DNA of 64,000 nt from Chryseobacterium jejuense (GTDB lineage: Bacteria > Bacteroidota > Bacteroidia > Flavobacteriales > Weeksellaceae): the NCBI RefSeq assembly GCF_900100075.1, contig NZ_FNEG01000001.1, positions 744,001 to 808,000 of the forward strand. The letters are read 5' to 3'. A program made the translations under genes and the position numbers. A model generated the notes under the pieces. The model was not told the origin of the DNA, searched no databases, and was given only the letters and a program-made list of their open reading frames with translations. Positions 51,141 to 61,127 of this stretch are shown here, piece by piece; positions within the stretch are counted from its first letter, which is position 1; every line of letters begins with the position of its first letter.

Positions 51141-54100
51141 ATGAAAAGTTTGAAATGTGGTTTTACCATAGCAGCCTTATTTTTTACTGTGGCAGCAGAA
51201 GCACAGGAATTGGTTCAGAAAGTGTCATTTTCTGTTCCAGCAAGCAGACCATTAATTGAAGTTTTGGAAGAGTTTGCCGGAAAAACAGGAATGAGACTGG
51301 CTTATTCAAAATTTGATATCAAAGAGCTGAAGGTAAAAGGAGTAAAATGTGAAAATTCTACGATCAATAGTTGCCTGAAAGATATTACCAATGGGCTTCC
51401 TGTAGTGTACCGGTTACATGGAGATCTTATTTCAATAAAATATGAAGGCTCTACGACTTCTATACCGGGAAACGGGCGTATATCAGGGAAAATAGTAGAT
51501 GAAGTGGGAAATCCTGTTGCGGGAGCAGAAGTGAATATTGCAGGGAAAACAACGGTAACGGATAATAATGGAGATTTCTCTATGGATCTTCCTTCGGGGC
51601 TTTATAATATGATGGTAAAAGCACCTAAATACAATACGCTTCGGGTGGAGAAATTATCTGTCATCAATAAAGAGACCAATACGGTTTCATTTGCGTTGAA
51701 CAGAGCTTCTGATAAAATTACTGATATCAAAGAAGTAGTGGTTACAGCAACCCGTAAAGCAGATACTCAGGCAGGATTATTAGCTCAGCAGAAAAAAGCA
51801 GCCCAGATGAGTGACGGAATTTCTGCCGAACAAATTTCTAAAACCCCTGATAATGATGTGGGTGGAACTCTGAAAAGAGTAACCGGAATTACCACTATAG
51901 ATAATAAATATGTAGTCGTAAGATCTATGGGGGAAAGATGGAATACTGCAGCAATGGATGGGATCAACCTGCCAAGTACGGAAGCCTACAATCAGAATTT
52001 CTCTTTCGATATTATTCCTACATCAATGGTGGAAAGTGTTGTTGTAAGTAAAACGGCAACACCAGATATGAATGCCAGTTTTGCAGGAGGTTTTGTGGAG
52101 GTTAGAACCAAAGATATTCCCAACGAAAACTTTACTACTGTAAGCATGGGAACTTCTTATAACGATCAGTCGGCTTTTAAAGAATTCCTGACCCGTAAGC
52201 GTGGAAAATATGATTATTTCGGGTACGATGACGGAACAAGAGATTTTCCACAGGGTCTTCAGGCTATGAACTGGACCAATCCGATGTTTTTTGAACAATC
52301 CAGCCAGTTTAAAAATGACAACTTCACAAATTACAAGACAAGAGGAGATATGGGCTCCAATTTGCAGCTTGCTTTAGGAAGAACTTACGCTCTTAAAAAT
52401 AATAACAAATGGGGCTTTGCCGGAGCATTTATTATTAGAAACGAACAGAATAAACTTGATATAGACCATACGGGAAGGGGTAACTGGCAGGATACAACAG
52501 GTACGGCTTTTGATGCCAATGGAAAAATGCCTTTTTATAATTTTAAAAATTCAGGAGCTTCCTATAATTATAATTCTACGGTGGCTGGAATGCTGAATTT
52601 TGGGTTGCAGTTAGGCCGGAACAGATTTTCATTCCGTAATTCGTATACCCATATCTATGATAATACCCTGACAAGAATTACAGGATGGGATGAGTATACC
52701 AGTGGAAGTGGTTCAGCCGAAGCAGCCGAAGCTTCATACAATTATTTCTATCATGGAATCGTTCCCAATAATGATCCTTCAAAAATTGCGTCTTTAGACA
52801 AACCTTTTACAAATAATACAGTGTATCCTGTTTATCAGATGTTTTTACAGAATAAGCTGGAAGGTAATCATAAGTTCGGAAATATGGAAGTTAACTGGTT
52901 TGCTGCCAGAACGGGAGTTTCATCAGACACTAAGGATTATACCCAATACAATACATTATATAAATTTATAGGACGTGAGATCCTGAATTATCACGTAGCC
53001 AACAATTCTGCAAGTGATTTTGCAAGAGGATTCATTGCTAGCAAGGAAACAGATTATAATTATGGAGCTTCTTTTAAATGGAATTTCGACAAAGAAAATT
53101 TTAAAAATGATATTAAAATAGGATATGCCGGAGCTTCAAAATCGAATACCAATCAACAGCAGAAATTTTTATTGAGAGTAGATGGAAAAAGGAAAGTTCC
53201 GAACCCAGACTTTTTGGAAATGTACGGATCTCTTGCCAGCTGGTTTGATGGCTCTCATTATGCACCCGGAGGAATAGGATGGGAGACCAGGCCATTGTAT
53301 GTTGATGGTAAATACGAAGGTGAAGTTGAGCAGCATGCTATGTATGTGATGTTTGACAACCGCTGGAAAAATAAATTCAGGTTAGTCTGGGGATTACGTG
53401 CAGAATATTTTCAATATGACCTTGTTTCTCAGCAAATGGAATCCAGAGACTCTAATAATTTCCCCAAAACAGGCATAGATGATAAGCCATGGCAATGGAT
53501 GCCTTCTGCCAATTTTACCTATAGTCCCACCAATAAAATAAACCTCAGATTAGCGTACAGTAAGACTGTAATTCGTCCCCAGTTTAATGAACGAACCGGA
53601 TTACCTTATTTTGATCCGATTGCTAATGGGCAGATATTCAATACCCATATGGTATCATCTACCGTTAATAATTACGATTTTAAATTTGAGTGGTTTCCGG
53701 GATTAGGGGAAATATTTTCAGCAGGGCTGTATTACAAAGATATTGATAGACCTATTGAAAGAGAAGGATACATTACCGGCGAAGGAAATTTACAGCTCTA
53801 CAACGGAAATTCTAAAAATGCAAAATTGAAAGGATTTGAAGCAGAAGTTAGGAAAAATCTGGGCTTCATTGCAGCCAATCCTTTCCTGGAAAAGCTCTTC
53901 ATCAATGGAAATTTCACCTATAATATTACAAAAGTGACTGCCTTTAAAGATAAGGCAAAAACAACAGATCAAGATGCTACCTATGAAGTAGACAGACCTC
54001 TTTACGGGCAAACTCCTTACGCTTATAATGTAGGATTAATATATGATGGAGAAAGATTAGGATTCAGCTTTTTATATAATGCTAAAGGGGATCAGTATAT

Positions 54101-54422
54101 TACTGTGGGATATGCTTATAACGGAGAAGAAATCCAACGTCCTTATGCTGTAGCAGATGCACAGATCTCATATAAATTCTTAAAAAACAGGAACCTGGAA
54201 CTGAAACTGAATGTAAGGAATATGTTCAACAGGGTAAAGGAATACTATAACAACTTCAACTCTTATCTAGGATATACCGACAATACAGGAAATAAGACTG
54301 CCAGAGAATTACAGGAACTTGTACCTGGTGCTACTACTAAATATGATAAAGATATTGATAAGATTGTTTTTCGTGCTTACAGTGGAAGAATATTCGGGTT
54401 AAGTGTCAACTATACATTTTAA
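51141..54422 (+). CDS. TonB-dependent receptor with STN signalling domain
   Basis: 1093 residues. Signal peptide (1-22), STN domain (about 23-102, FSVPASRPLIEVLEEFAGKT) that contacts FecR, carboxypeptidase-regulatory-like domain (about 112-190), plug (about 196-330) and a large beta-barrel ending SGRIFGLSVNYTF. The plug lacks siderophore-receptor wording; it fits the large receptors for polymers or peptides. No SusD partner follows. Instead lipoproteins and a protease do, so the cargo may be a protein, peptide or complex ligand (inference). Confidence 0.9.
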   Translation: MKSLKCGFTIAALFFTVAAEAQELVQKVSFSVPASRPLIEVLEEFAGKTGMRLAYSKFDIKELKVKGVKCENSTINSCLKDITNGLPVVYRLHGDLISIKYEGSTTSIPGNGRISGKIVDEVGNPVAGAEVNIAGKTTVTDNNGDFSMDLPSGLYNMMVKAPKYNTLRVEKLSVINKETNTVSFALNRASDKITDIKEVVVTATRKADTQAGLLAQQKKAAQMSDGISAEQISKTPDNDVGGTLKRVTGITTIDNKYVVVRSMGERWNTAAMDGINLPSTEAYNQNFSFDIIPTSMVESVVVSKTATPDMNASFAGGFVEVRTKDIPNENFTTVSMGTSYNDQSAFKEFLTRKRGKYDYFGYDDGTRDFPQGLQAMNWTNPMFFEQSSQFKNDNFTNYKTRGDMGSNLQLALGRTYALKNNNKWGFAGAFIIRNEQNKLDIDHTGRGNWQDTTGTAFDANGKMPFYNFKNSGASYNYNSTVAGMLNFGLQLGRNRFSFRNSYTHIYDNTLTRITGWDEYTSGSGSAEAAEASYNYFYHGIVPNNDPSKIASLDKPFTNNTVYPVYQMFLQNKLEGNHKFGNMEVNWFAARTGVSSDTKDYTQYNTLYKFIGREILNYHVANNSASDFARGFIASKETDYNYGASFKWNFDKENFKNDIKIGYAGASKSNTNQQQKFLLRVDGKRKVPNPDFLEMYGSLASWFDGSHYAPGGIGWETRPLYVDGKYEGEVEQHAMYVMFDNRWKNKFRLVWGLRAEYFQYDLVSQQMESRDSNNFPKTGIDDKPWQWMPSANFTYSPTNKINLRLAYSKTVIRPQFNERTGLPYFDPIANGQIFNTHMVSSTVNNYDFKFEWFPGLGEIFSAGLYYKDIDRPIEREGYITGEGNLQLYNGNSKNAKLKGFEAEVRKNLGFIAANPFLEKLFINGNFTYNITKVTAFKDKAKTTDQDATYEVDRPLYGQTPYAYNVGLIYDGERLGFSFLYNAKGDQYITVGYAYNGEEIQRPYAVADAQISYKFLKNRNLELKLNVRNMFNRVKEYYNNFNSYLGYTDNTGNKTARELQELVPGATTKYDKDIDKIVFRAYSGRIFGLSVNYTF

Positions 54423-54462
54423 TTACATATTGAGCTTATAAAAAACTAATAAAACTAAAAAA

Positions 54463-55752
54463 ATGAAAAAAATACTATCGATAGGGATAACATTATTCTG
54501 CCTTACTGCGTGTCAAAAAGATGATGTAGCTGATTCTTCTGCTCCTTTTGAAATGAGGGCTGCTTCCGCGGAATATATTACAGCTTCTGCACTTCCTGTG
54601 ACTAAAGTAAACAATCATATCATTTCTAATACAACATGGAGTGGGGTTATAGAAATTGATGGTACAATAGCAGTTAAAAACGGGGCAACACTTACTATTT
54701 TGCCGGGAACCTTTATCAAGGCAAAACCTAATGCAATACAAGAAGGGCCGGGACTTCTTGTGATTACTAAAACAGGGAAAATCAATGCTGTAGGAACTGA
54801 AAACCAACCTATTGTTTTTACCAGTTACAGGCTTTTAGATGGAGATGAGAATACAATACCCAGAGGTGGAGATTTTGCCGGGGTTATGATCCTAGGAGAT
54901 GCAAAGACCAATGTTCCCTCCACCACAACAATTGATGGGTTGTTTGGTCCTGATTACTATTATGGAGGAACCAACAACAATCATAATGGAGGAATTATGA
55001 AATATGTGCGTATCGAATTTGGGGGAGCAGATATACTGCCCAGCATTCTGTATGAAATTTCTTCCTTAGTACTGGCAGGAGTGGGAGAAGGAACTACGTT
55101 AGACCATATCCAGGTATCTCATGCACAGGATGATTCATTTGAATTCTATGGAGGGAATGTTAATGCTTCCAATCTGGTTTCTTTTGCTCCTGAAGATGAT
55201 CATTTCGATTGCATTCTCGGATATACGGGGACAATTACCTGTGCACTTGGTTTGGCAGATTATAATTCACCGCACAGATTGAGTGGAAGTGTTTATGATT
55301 CTCAGGGAATAGAGGTGGAAAATAACATTCATGGTACAGCCACTGTTTTGATGACTCATCCTACCTTCAATAATCTTAGCATAATAGGAGTATGGATGGA
55401 ACCCTTTAGCAGGATGTATGGCAATGGAATCTATATCAGAAGAAATGGAAAATTAACGCTGAATAATGCATTGATTACAGGTTATCCTACAGGAATTAAA
55501 GTAGAGGGAACAGGTTCTGAACTTTCTAATAACTCTGATTATAACAGTATCCGGACGCATGCATTTAAACTTGCAGCTATAGGAGCTGGAACCGCTGGAA
55601 TTCCTGCTTCAAATCTACTTGTTGCAGACACTTCCCCTACCTGGGGAATGGCTCAGCCTTTTTTTAATGAAGGATCCTGGAATATTGCCCCTAGAGATTG
55701 CGGAAACTTTCGAGGAAACTGGACAAAATATAATTTCTCCATTTTGGAATAA
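54463..55752 (+). CDS. surface lipoprotein with beta-helix-like repeats, copy 1
   Basis: 429 residues. Lipoprotein signal with C17 (FCLTACQKDD). Short beta-rich repeats such as TTWSGVIEIDGTIAVKNGAT, LTILPGTFIKAKP and GKLTLNNALITGYPTGIKVE suggest a right-handed beta-helix. The DDxS/G patterns (DDSFEFYGGNVNASNLVSF) recur in surface proteins of this phylum. Function not known. The acidic Q-K-D-D after the lipid cysteine is compatible with surface export. It lies 40 nt after the receptor gene and has a close paralog downstream (56087-57391). Confidence 0.75.
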   Translation: MKKILSIGITLFCLTACQKDDVADSSAPFEMRAASAEYITASALPVTKVNNHIISNTTWSGVIEIDGTIAVKNGATLTILPGTFIKAKPNAIQEGPGLLVITKTGKINAVGTENQPIVFTSYRLLDGDENTIPRGGDFAGVMILGDAKTNVPSTTTIDGLFGPDYYYGGTNNNHNGGIMKYVRIEFGGADILPSILYEISSLVLAGVGEGTTLDHIQVSHAQDDSFEFYGGNVNASNLVSFAPEDDHFDCILGYTGTITCALGLADYNSPHRLSGSVYDSQGIEVENNIHGTATVLMTHPTFNNLSIIGVWMEPFSRMYGNGIYIRRNGKLTLNNALITGYPTGIKVEGTGSELSNNSDYNSIRTHAFKLAAIGAGTAGIPASNLLVADTSPTWGMAQPFFNEGSWNIAPRDCGNFRGNWTKYNFSILE

Positions 55753-56086
55753 TGGGTAGAAACAAGGCTTTAGATATGATAAATCTCCGGCTTTTGTAAA
55801 GATAAAAGAGCTCTCTATATAGAAGTGTACAGGTTTCGGAAACCTGGAAAAAGCTTCGGAATAATACTGATGATGCGCACAGCAGTACCGGATCAATCAA
55901 AAACCGAACGCTATGGCCTTTTCCCGGAAAATAGCGGCTCAATAGGGAACTCATACAGCTTAGCTCCTCATGGTCTGTAGGATGTAAACAATAACCAAAT
56001 CGCAGAAATATAGAGGCGGATATTTCTGAATATTAAAAACTTCCGGTCATCAAAATAAATAACCGGATCTATCAAAAATTATAACA
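55753..56086. other. intergenic region between paralogous lipoprotein genes
   Basis: 334 bp with no credible gene. An AGGTTTCGGAAACCT palindrome (55831-55845) and two copies of CCGGATCWATCAAAAA (near 55892 and 56062). Either a decayed segment from the duplication or a processing region. Confidence 0.4.
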
Positions 56087-57391
56087 ATGAAAAGATTAAC
56101 TCTAATTGCAGCTGCTGCATTATCTCTTACAGCTTGTCAGAACGATCATTTAGCAGATTCTTCTACTCCTTTTGAAATGAAATCTACTTCAGCTGAATAT
56201 CTTACAGCTTCTGCACTTCCTGTTACTAAAGTGAGTGGACCTATTACTTCCAATACAACATGGAGTGGAGTCATTGAAATTGATGGTACGGTAGCCGTTA
56301 AAGACGGAGCAACCCTTACGATCCAGCCTGGAACATTCATCAAAGCAAAACCTAATGCAATAGGAGAAGGTTCAGGGATTCTTGTTATTACGAAAACAGG
56401 AAAAATTAATGCTACAGGAACTGAATCTCAGCCTATCGTTTTTACAAGTTACAGACTTTTAGATGGAGATGAAGATACTACTGCTACTCCGGGAGATTTC
56501 GGAGGGGTGATTCTTTTGGGAGATGCTCCTACCAACGTACCTTTTACAACAACTGTAGAAGGCCTTCCTACTAATAATCCTGAATTTTATTTTGGTGGAA
56601 CAACTTCTGGACATAATGCAGGGATCATGAAATATGTTCGTATCGAATTTGCAGGGTATGATTTCGTAGGAGCTAATTCCGGAAACGAAGTTAATGCTTT
56701 GACTTTAGCTGGTGTAGGAAATGGAACTACTTTAGATCATATCCAGGTATCTTACGGACAGGATGATTCTTTTGAATTTTTCGGAGGAACAGTAAATGCT
56801 TCCAACCTTATTTCTTTTGCTGCAGAAGATGATAATTTCGACTTTGACAACGGATATACAGGAACTATTACATGTGCTCTTTCTTTAGCTGATTACAATT
56901 CATCGCACACAGTAAGCGGAGGAAGCCCTGACTCTAACGGTATTGAGCTTGATAACAATGCTACAGGTACATCTACTGCATTAATCACAAACCCTGTTAT
57001 CAATAACCTTACTATTATTGGAGCTAAATTCGGAGCTGCAGGACAAGGTGCTGCTTACGAAAACGGTATCCATATCAGAAGACATGGTAAATTAACTTTA
57101 AACAATGCTGTAGTAACAGGATATCCTGTAGGAATAAAAGTAGAAAATACTGGATCTGAGCTTTCTTCACTTTCAAACTTAGCTTCAATTCAGGTACACG
57201 GATTTACAACTTCTGTTACAGGAACTGGTACGGCAGGAATCCCAACGGCTAACCTTCTTACAGGAAGTACAGCTGCATTATGGGGAATGAACCAGCCATT
57301 CTTTAACGAAGGAAGCTGGAATGTATCTCCAAGAAACTGTGGTGGATTCCAGGGAGCTTGGACAAAATACAATTTTGCCATTGTAAACTAA
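56087..57391 (+). CDS. surface lipoprotein with beta-helix-like repeats, copy 2
   Basis: 434 residues, paralog of 54463-55752 along its length (LTACQNDHLADSSTPFEMK, EIDGTVAVKDGATLTI, GKLTLNNAVVTGYPVGIKVE). Lipid cysteine C17, in LSLTACQ. Codon use is more uniform than in copy 1, with frequent GGA, GCT, ACT and CTT, perhaps reflecting higher expression. Where copy 1 and copy 2 differ most, in the central loops, ligand specificity may lie. Function unknown. A terminator-like hairpin follows. Confidence 0.75.
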   Translation: MKRLTLIAAAALSLTACQNDHLADSSTPFEMKSTSAEYLTASALPVTKVSGPITSNTTWSGVIEIDGTVAVKDGATLTIQPGTFIKAKPNAIGEGSGILVITKTGKINATGTESQPIVFTSYRLLDGDEDTTATPGDFGGVILLGDAPTNVPFTTTVEGLPTNNPEFYFGGTTSGHNAGIMKYVRIEFAGYDFVGANSGNEVNALTLAGVGNGTTLDHIQVSYGQDDSFEFFGGTVNASNLISFAAEDDNFDFDNGYTGTITCALSLADYNSSHTVSGGSPDSNGIELDNNATGTSTALITNPVINNLTIIGAKFGAAGQGAAYENGIHIRRHGKLTLNNAVVTGYPVGIKVENTGSELSSLSNLASIQVHGFTTSVTGTGTAGIPTANLLTGSTAALWGMNQPFFNEGSWNVSPRNCGGFQGAWTKYNFAIVN

Positions 57392-57401
57392 AAAACTATA
57401 A

Positions 57402-57437
57402 AAGCAGGGAACGGCTTATACCCATTCCTTGCTTTTT
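57402..57437 (+). terminator. partial terminator within locus
   Basis: AAGCAGGGAACGG and CCATTCCTTGCTT pair imperfectly, then TTTTTT. It may reduce but not stop transcription into the next gene. Confidence 0.5.
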
Positions 57438-57464
57438 TTCTTAAAAATCTTAATAATCAGTATC

Positions 57465-58391
57465 ATGAAAAAAATAATTTTATCATCTGTTTTGTTTTTA
57501 TCTCAGCTGGCTGCAGCACAAACTCTGGTATGGGGAAATACTTTTGACACTCCTGCCGATCTTCAGGGATGGACATTCCATGATCTGAATGGCAATAATA
57601 ATGGGTGGCTTCAAGGAGCCAATATTTATCACAATGGTACCTCTTTAACCTATGGAAGTGCCGGTGTTCTTAGACATTCTACAAACCTGGTTCCCACTGG
57701 AAGCGCAGCAGGGTTCGGGACTGAAGATGACTGGATTATTTCTCCACAAATTGACCTTACAAGCGCATCTGGAACAATCACTCTTACTTCTTCTATTGGA
57801 AGACAGAGAGCTTCCCATCTTATTGTGGGTAGGGATCTTTATATCTATGTAAGTACACCTCAAAAAGAAGTTCCTGTTTTAGCAGATTTTAAGGCCCTGG
57901 CAGTAGATGGAGCAGGAAATTATCTGCAAAGTCCATATAAAATACAGGTGGGTTCATCAACTAATCCTTTTCCGGCAGACCTTACTCAGTTTGTAGAAAA
58001 TCTTGTAGATCTTTCAGCTTTTGCAGGAAAGAAAATTTATATAGGAATGTGGGCCAACAGAAATGCTAGCGGGAATAATATCATGAATATCAATATTGAT
58101 GAAATGGCTATTTATGCCGCATCAAATACCTTGAGCACAAAGGATGTAAAAAAGAAAGAAAATCTGACAAAAATCGCAGAAAATCCTGTTAAAGAATACT
58201 TACAGTTACAACTTAATCCCGCATTCAAAGAAAATAAAACAACCGTTCACCTTTATAATGCAGCAGGGCAGAAAGTTCTTACCACTCAGTATTCAAAATT
58301 AATCAATACAGCAGGTTTATCAGAAGGAGTATATATCGCAGAAATAACTGATGGAAAAATCACGGAACGTTTGAATTTTATTAAAAAATAA
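57465..58391 (+). CDS. choice-of-anchor (cleaved adhesin-like) protein with T9SS tail
   Basis: 308 residues from the ATG at 57465 (MKKIILSSVLFLSQLAAAQ, a good signal peptide; an upstream in-frame ATG at 57429 is unlikely). The middle is a jelly-roll domain of the cleaved-adhesin/choice-of-anchor J type (NTFDTPADLQGWTFHDLNGN; TEDDWIISPQIDLTSASG). The last 75 residues are a T9SS type A sorting domain (ENPVKEYLQLQLNP to GVYIAEITDGKITERLNFIK). It would be a secreted or surface protein. Confidence 0.85.
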   Translation: MKKIILSSVLFLSQLAAAQTLVWGNTFDTPADLQGWTFHDLNGNNNGWLQGANIYHNGTSLTYGSAGVLRHSTNLVPTGSAAGFGTEDDWIISPQIDLTSASGTITLTSSIGRQRASHLIVGRDLYIYVSTPQKEVPVLADFKALAVDGAGNYLQSPYKIQVGSSTNPFPADLTQFVENLVDLSAFAGKKIYIGMWANRNASGNNIMNINIDEMAIYAASNTLSTKDVKKKENLTKIAENPVKEYLQLQLNPAFKENKTTVHLYNAAGQKVLTTQYSKLINTAGLSEGVYIAEITDGKITERLNFIKK

Positions 58392-58514
58392 ACATTCTGC
58401 TTTTATAAACTAACCATGAAACAAAACATGAAATTTTAATATACAATAATGGATAGCTGTTTTAAGAAAAGAGGCTATCCAGAACATATCCAACTAGTTT
58501 TTTTATAATTGTGT

Positions 58515-58546
58515 ATTGCCCTGCACAATAAGCAGGGCAATATTTT
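58515..58546 (+). terminator. strong terminator
   Basis: Perfect 10-bp stem ATTGCCCTGC/GCAGGGCAAT, T-run after. A second hairpin GGATAGC..GCTATCC lies at 58451-58478. It divides the locus; the next lipoprotein gene starts 22 nt later. Confidence 0.75.
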
Positions 58547-58568
58547 TAAGCTCAAAATAATATAAAAG

Positions 58569-59309
58569 ATGAATAAGATCTTTGCACTACTATTATGTAT
58601 CCTATTGTTTTCCTGTACAGACAATACTGTAATGGAGAGATATGATGTAGCACAAAAACCAGGAGAAGTAACTGTAAAAGGATTCTCTAAACCTGATGTA
58701 CTTCAGATGAGGTTTAACGGAGAACCTGTATCTATTGACGGTGAAACCTCCTATACCAATAAAATAGAAACCACGCTTCAGTTTGTACTGGATCAGGGAG
58801 AAACCAACAAACTGGCAATATATAATAATGAGACAGGGAAGGAAGTTGTACAATATAATATTACTTATGATAATATAGAGGAATATAAAAAATTATACTT
58901 CTTCAATCTTCCGGGAATCTTCCTGCAGGCTGAGGTGATAAAACCACAGGTTAATTTTGGGAAAGTAGGGTTTGAGTTTATTTTCCCGAATCTGGGTGAA
59001 TTTTCAGGATCATCCCTTAAAAATGTAAAAGGCGTTTTAAAAAGAGAAAACGGAGCTATACTGGCAGAATTTGATAATATCGGAAAAGATAGTTTCACCC
59101 CAGTAAAAATCTATAGTTCTTTCAGTTCAACGGCTCCCGTGTACCTTGAATTGTACAAACCGGGAACTACAGACCCTTATGCAGGATCTGCGATGATTAA
59201 AGTGAAAATAAAACAGGATATGGGAGCTAATATGATCATACTCCAGGAAAAATTAGAAAATGGAGTATGGGTAGTAAAAGGAGATGTAGATGTGGCAGAA
59301 TATTTATAA
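58569..59309 (+). CDS. hypothetical lipoprotein
   Basis: 246 residues. Lipoprotein signal MNKIFALLLCILLFSC (C16). Mature part beta-rich (VTVKGFSKPDVLQMRFNGEP; KVGFEFIFPNLGEFSG), no cysteine and no recognised family. It ends 6 nt before the S41 protease gene, so the two are one transcript. Its job is probably linked to the protease, for example as a binding or activating partner at the membrane. Confidence 0.7.
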   Translation: MNKIFALLLCILLFSCTDNTVMERYDVAQKPGEVTVKGFSKPDVLQMRFNGEPVSIDGETSYTNKIETTLQFVLDQGETNKLAIYNNETGKEVVQYNITYDNIEEYKKLYFFNLPGIFLQAEVIKPQVNFGKVGFEFIFPNLGEFSGSSLKNVKGVLKRENGAILAEFDNIGKDSFTPVKIYSSFSSTAPVYLELYKPGTTDPYAGSAMIKVKIKQDMGANMIILQEKLENGVWVVKGDVDVAEYL

Positions 59310-59315
59310 TCAGGG

Positions 59316-60662
59316 ATGAGAAAATTTTTAAAACTTCAGTTCATAGCGATTATAATCATCCTTATTTCCTGCACGGAAAATGATGACAATGCACCTGTCT
59401 TTCCTGAAGGAAGTACGGAATCCGTTAATCTTTGGGTACAGGACAGCCTCAAACGGTATTATTACTGGGCAGATCAGATGCCTGCCAAACCGGATTATCA
59501 CCTTCCCGTAAAAGATTTCTTTAAAAGTCTGCTGGCACCTCAGGACCGCTTCTCTTTTATTGTAAATACTGAGGATTCTTCCAGCTATCCGCGTTCGATC
59601 CGAAATATGTATGGCTTCGATTATACCGTTATTCAACAGGCAAATGGAGAAGTGGTAACAGTAATTAAACTAGTTCTTAATAACTCTCCGGCATCTAATG
59701 CAGGCCTTGAACGCGGAATGATCATTACCAGAATTAACGGAAAAACAGTGACTGCCGGGAATGCAGAGGCTATAACTTCAACGATGAAAGATCTTACTGT
59801 ACTGGATCTTACTGTAGGAAATTGGAATAATGGAACTGTTACTGATGAAAAGAATATCAAAGTATACTATGGATTATCTTTTGAACAATCACTATTGTCT
59901 AAAATATTTGAAAAAAACGGCAAAAAGGCAGGATACCTGTATATCTATGATTTCCCGGATGGAATGACACAGAAACTCAGCCAGAAATTTGCAGAATTTA
60001 AAGCTGCAGGAGTAAAGGAGTTGATTCTTGATCTTCGGTACAATTATGGCGGATCAGTATCTGCCGCAGCGGCTCTTTGTTCTCTGATTCCTTCGGGAAT
60101 AACATCTGCTTCTCCATTCATTACTTTTAAAGGGAATAAAAACGGTGGTGAAGTAAAAAGAACATTTTCTCAACAGATTGCCTATGATCCGAAAGCTCTT
60201 GATTTTAATACTTTACGTACAAATGCATTAGGCTTGAATAAAGTTTATATTCTGACTTCAAACAGTACGGCTTCTGCTGCTGAAATAGTCATCAATAATC
60301 TGAAACCTTATATGCAGGTAATTCAGGTAGGAGCTGTAACATTAGGAAAAGATATGGCAGGATTTACGGTAGAAGACAAACGTAAACCCCAAAAAATACG
60401 CTGGCAGATGCATCCTGTAATTTATAAAGTATTCAATGCCAATGGAATGGGTGAGTACAGCAATGGGATTTCTCCACAGGTTTCTGTGAATGAGTATGCT
60501 GTACTGCCTTTATTACCTTTAGGTCATCCTGATGAAACGTTGATTTCTTCTGTTTTAAATGGAACTTATTTTAAATCTGTAAATCAAAAAATGTCTGCCG
60601 AAGGAGTGAAGATTTTATATCAGAGTGATGTTCCTCCAATAGCTGCTGGTAAGGATTTATAG
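59316..60662 (+). CDS. S41-family (C-terminal processing) serine protease lipoprotein
   Basis: 448 residues. Lipoprotein signal with C19 (IIIILISCTEN). An N-terminal helical region (LWVQDSLKRYYYWADQMP) is followed by a PDZ domain (about 100-165, SPASNAGLERGMIITRINGK) and the S41 core: LDLRYNYGGSVSAAAALCS, catalytic Ser in TSNSTASAAEIVINNLKP and Lys in TLGKDMAGF. The Ser/Lys dyad is intact. It would cleave proteins at the cell surface or in the periplasm. Linked to the TonB-receptor locus. Confidence 0.88.
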   Translation: MRKFLKLQFIAIIIILISCTENDDNAPVFPEGSTESVNLWVQDSLKRYYYWADQMPAKPDYHLPVKDFFKSLLAPQDRFSFIVNTEDSSSYPRSIRNMYGFDYTVIQQANGEVVTVIKLVLNNSPASNAGLERGMIITRINGKTVTAGNAEAITSTMKDLTVLDLTVGNWNNGTVTDEKNIKVYYGLSFEQSLLSKIFEKNGKKAGYLYIYDFPDGMTQKLSQKFAEFKAAGVKELILDLRYNYGGSVSAAAALCSLIPSGITSASPFITFKGNKNGGEVKRTFSQQIAYDPKALDFNTLRTNALGLNKVYILTSNSTASAAEIVINNLKPYMQVIQVGAVTLGKDMAGFTVEDKRKPQKIRWQMHPVIYKVFNANGMGEYSNGISPQVSVNEYAVLPLLPLGHPDETLISSVLNGTYFKSVNQKMSAEGVKILYQSDVPPIAAGKDL

Positions 60663-60703
60663 CCTATACACTGATATCAATAATAACCATTAAAGAAAAA
60701 AAC

Positions 60704-60973
60704 ATGCAGGGAATAGAGCCAAAACTTCATACCAGCCTTACCAGTCGTATAGAATATTATCGCCTGCTGATAGAAGCAGCAGATGATTCTGAAACCCGTC
60801 CGTCAGATGTTACTACACAGATTGCTGAGTTGGGTAATTTGTATGAAGAATACCTTACTAATAAAAAGAACCTTGAAGAGAGCATCAAAAAATATAGAGC
60901 CTATCATAACGATCTGAGAAAAAAACTGACCATGAGGCTCCGTGAAATTAAGAGAAAAACAAGACAGAAATAA
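60704..60973 (+). CDS. small coiled-coil protein
   Basis: 89 residues, all-helical, charged, very basic at the end (RLREIKRKTRQK). No signal peptide, cysteine or membrane segment. No family recognised. It starts 41 nt after the protease gene on the same strand, so it may be the last gene of the locus, though cytoplasmic. Confidence 0.6.
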   Translation: MQGIEPKLHTSLTSRIEYYRLLIEAADDSETRPSDVTTQIAELGNLYEEYLTNKKNLEESIKKYRAYHNDLRKKLTMRLREIKRKTRQK

Positions 60974-61127
60974 TGTGTTTTTAAAACCTAATCATGGTTA
61001 TTGGATAACAGTTTTGAACCAGAGAGGGTTCAGTAACCTTCCATCTTATGTTTACAATGGCTTTCTTACCTTATTTTATTCCAAAATTCATACATTTATA
61101 ACATCAAGTTGAAAAGATGACGAGTTT

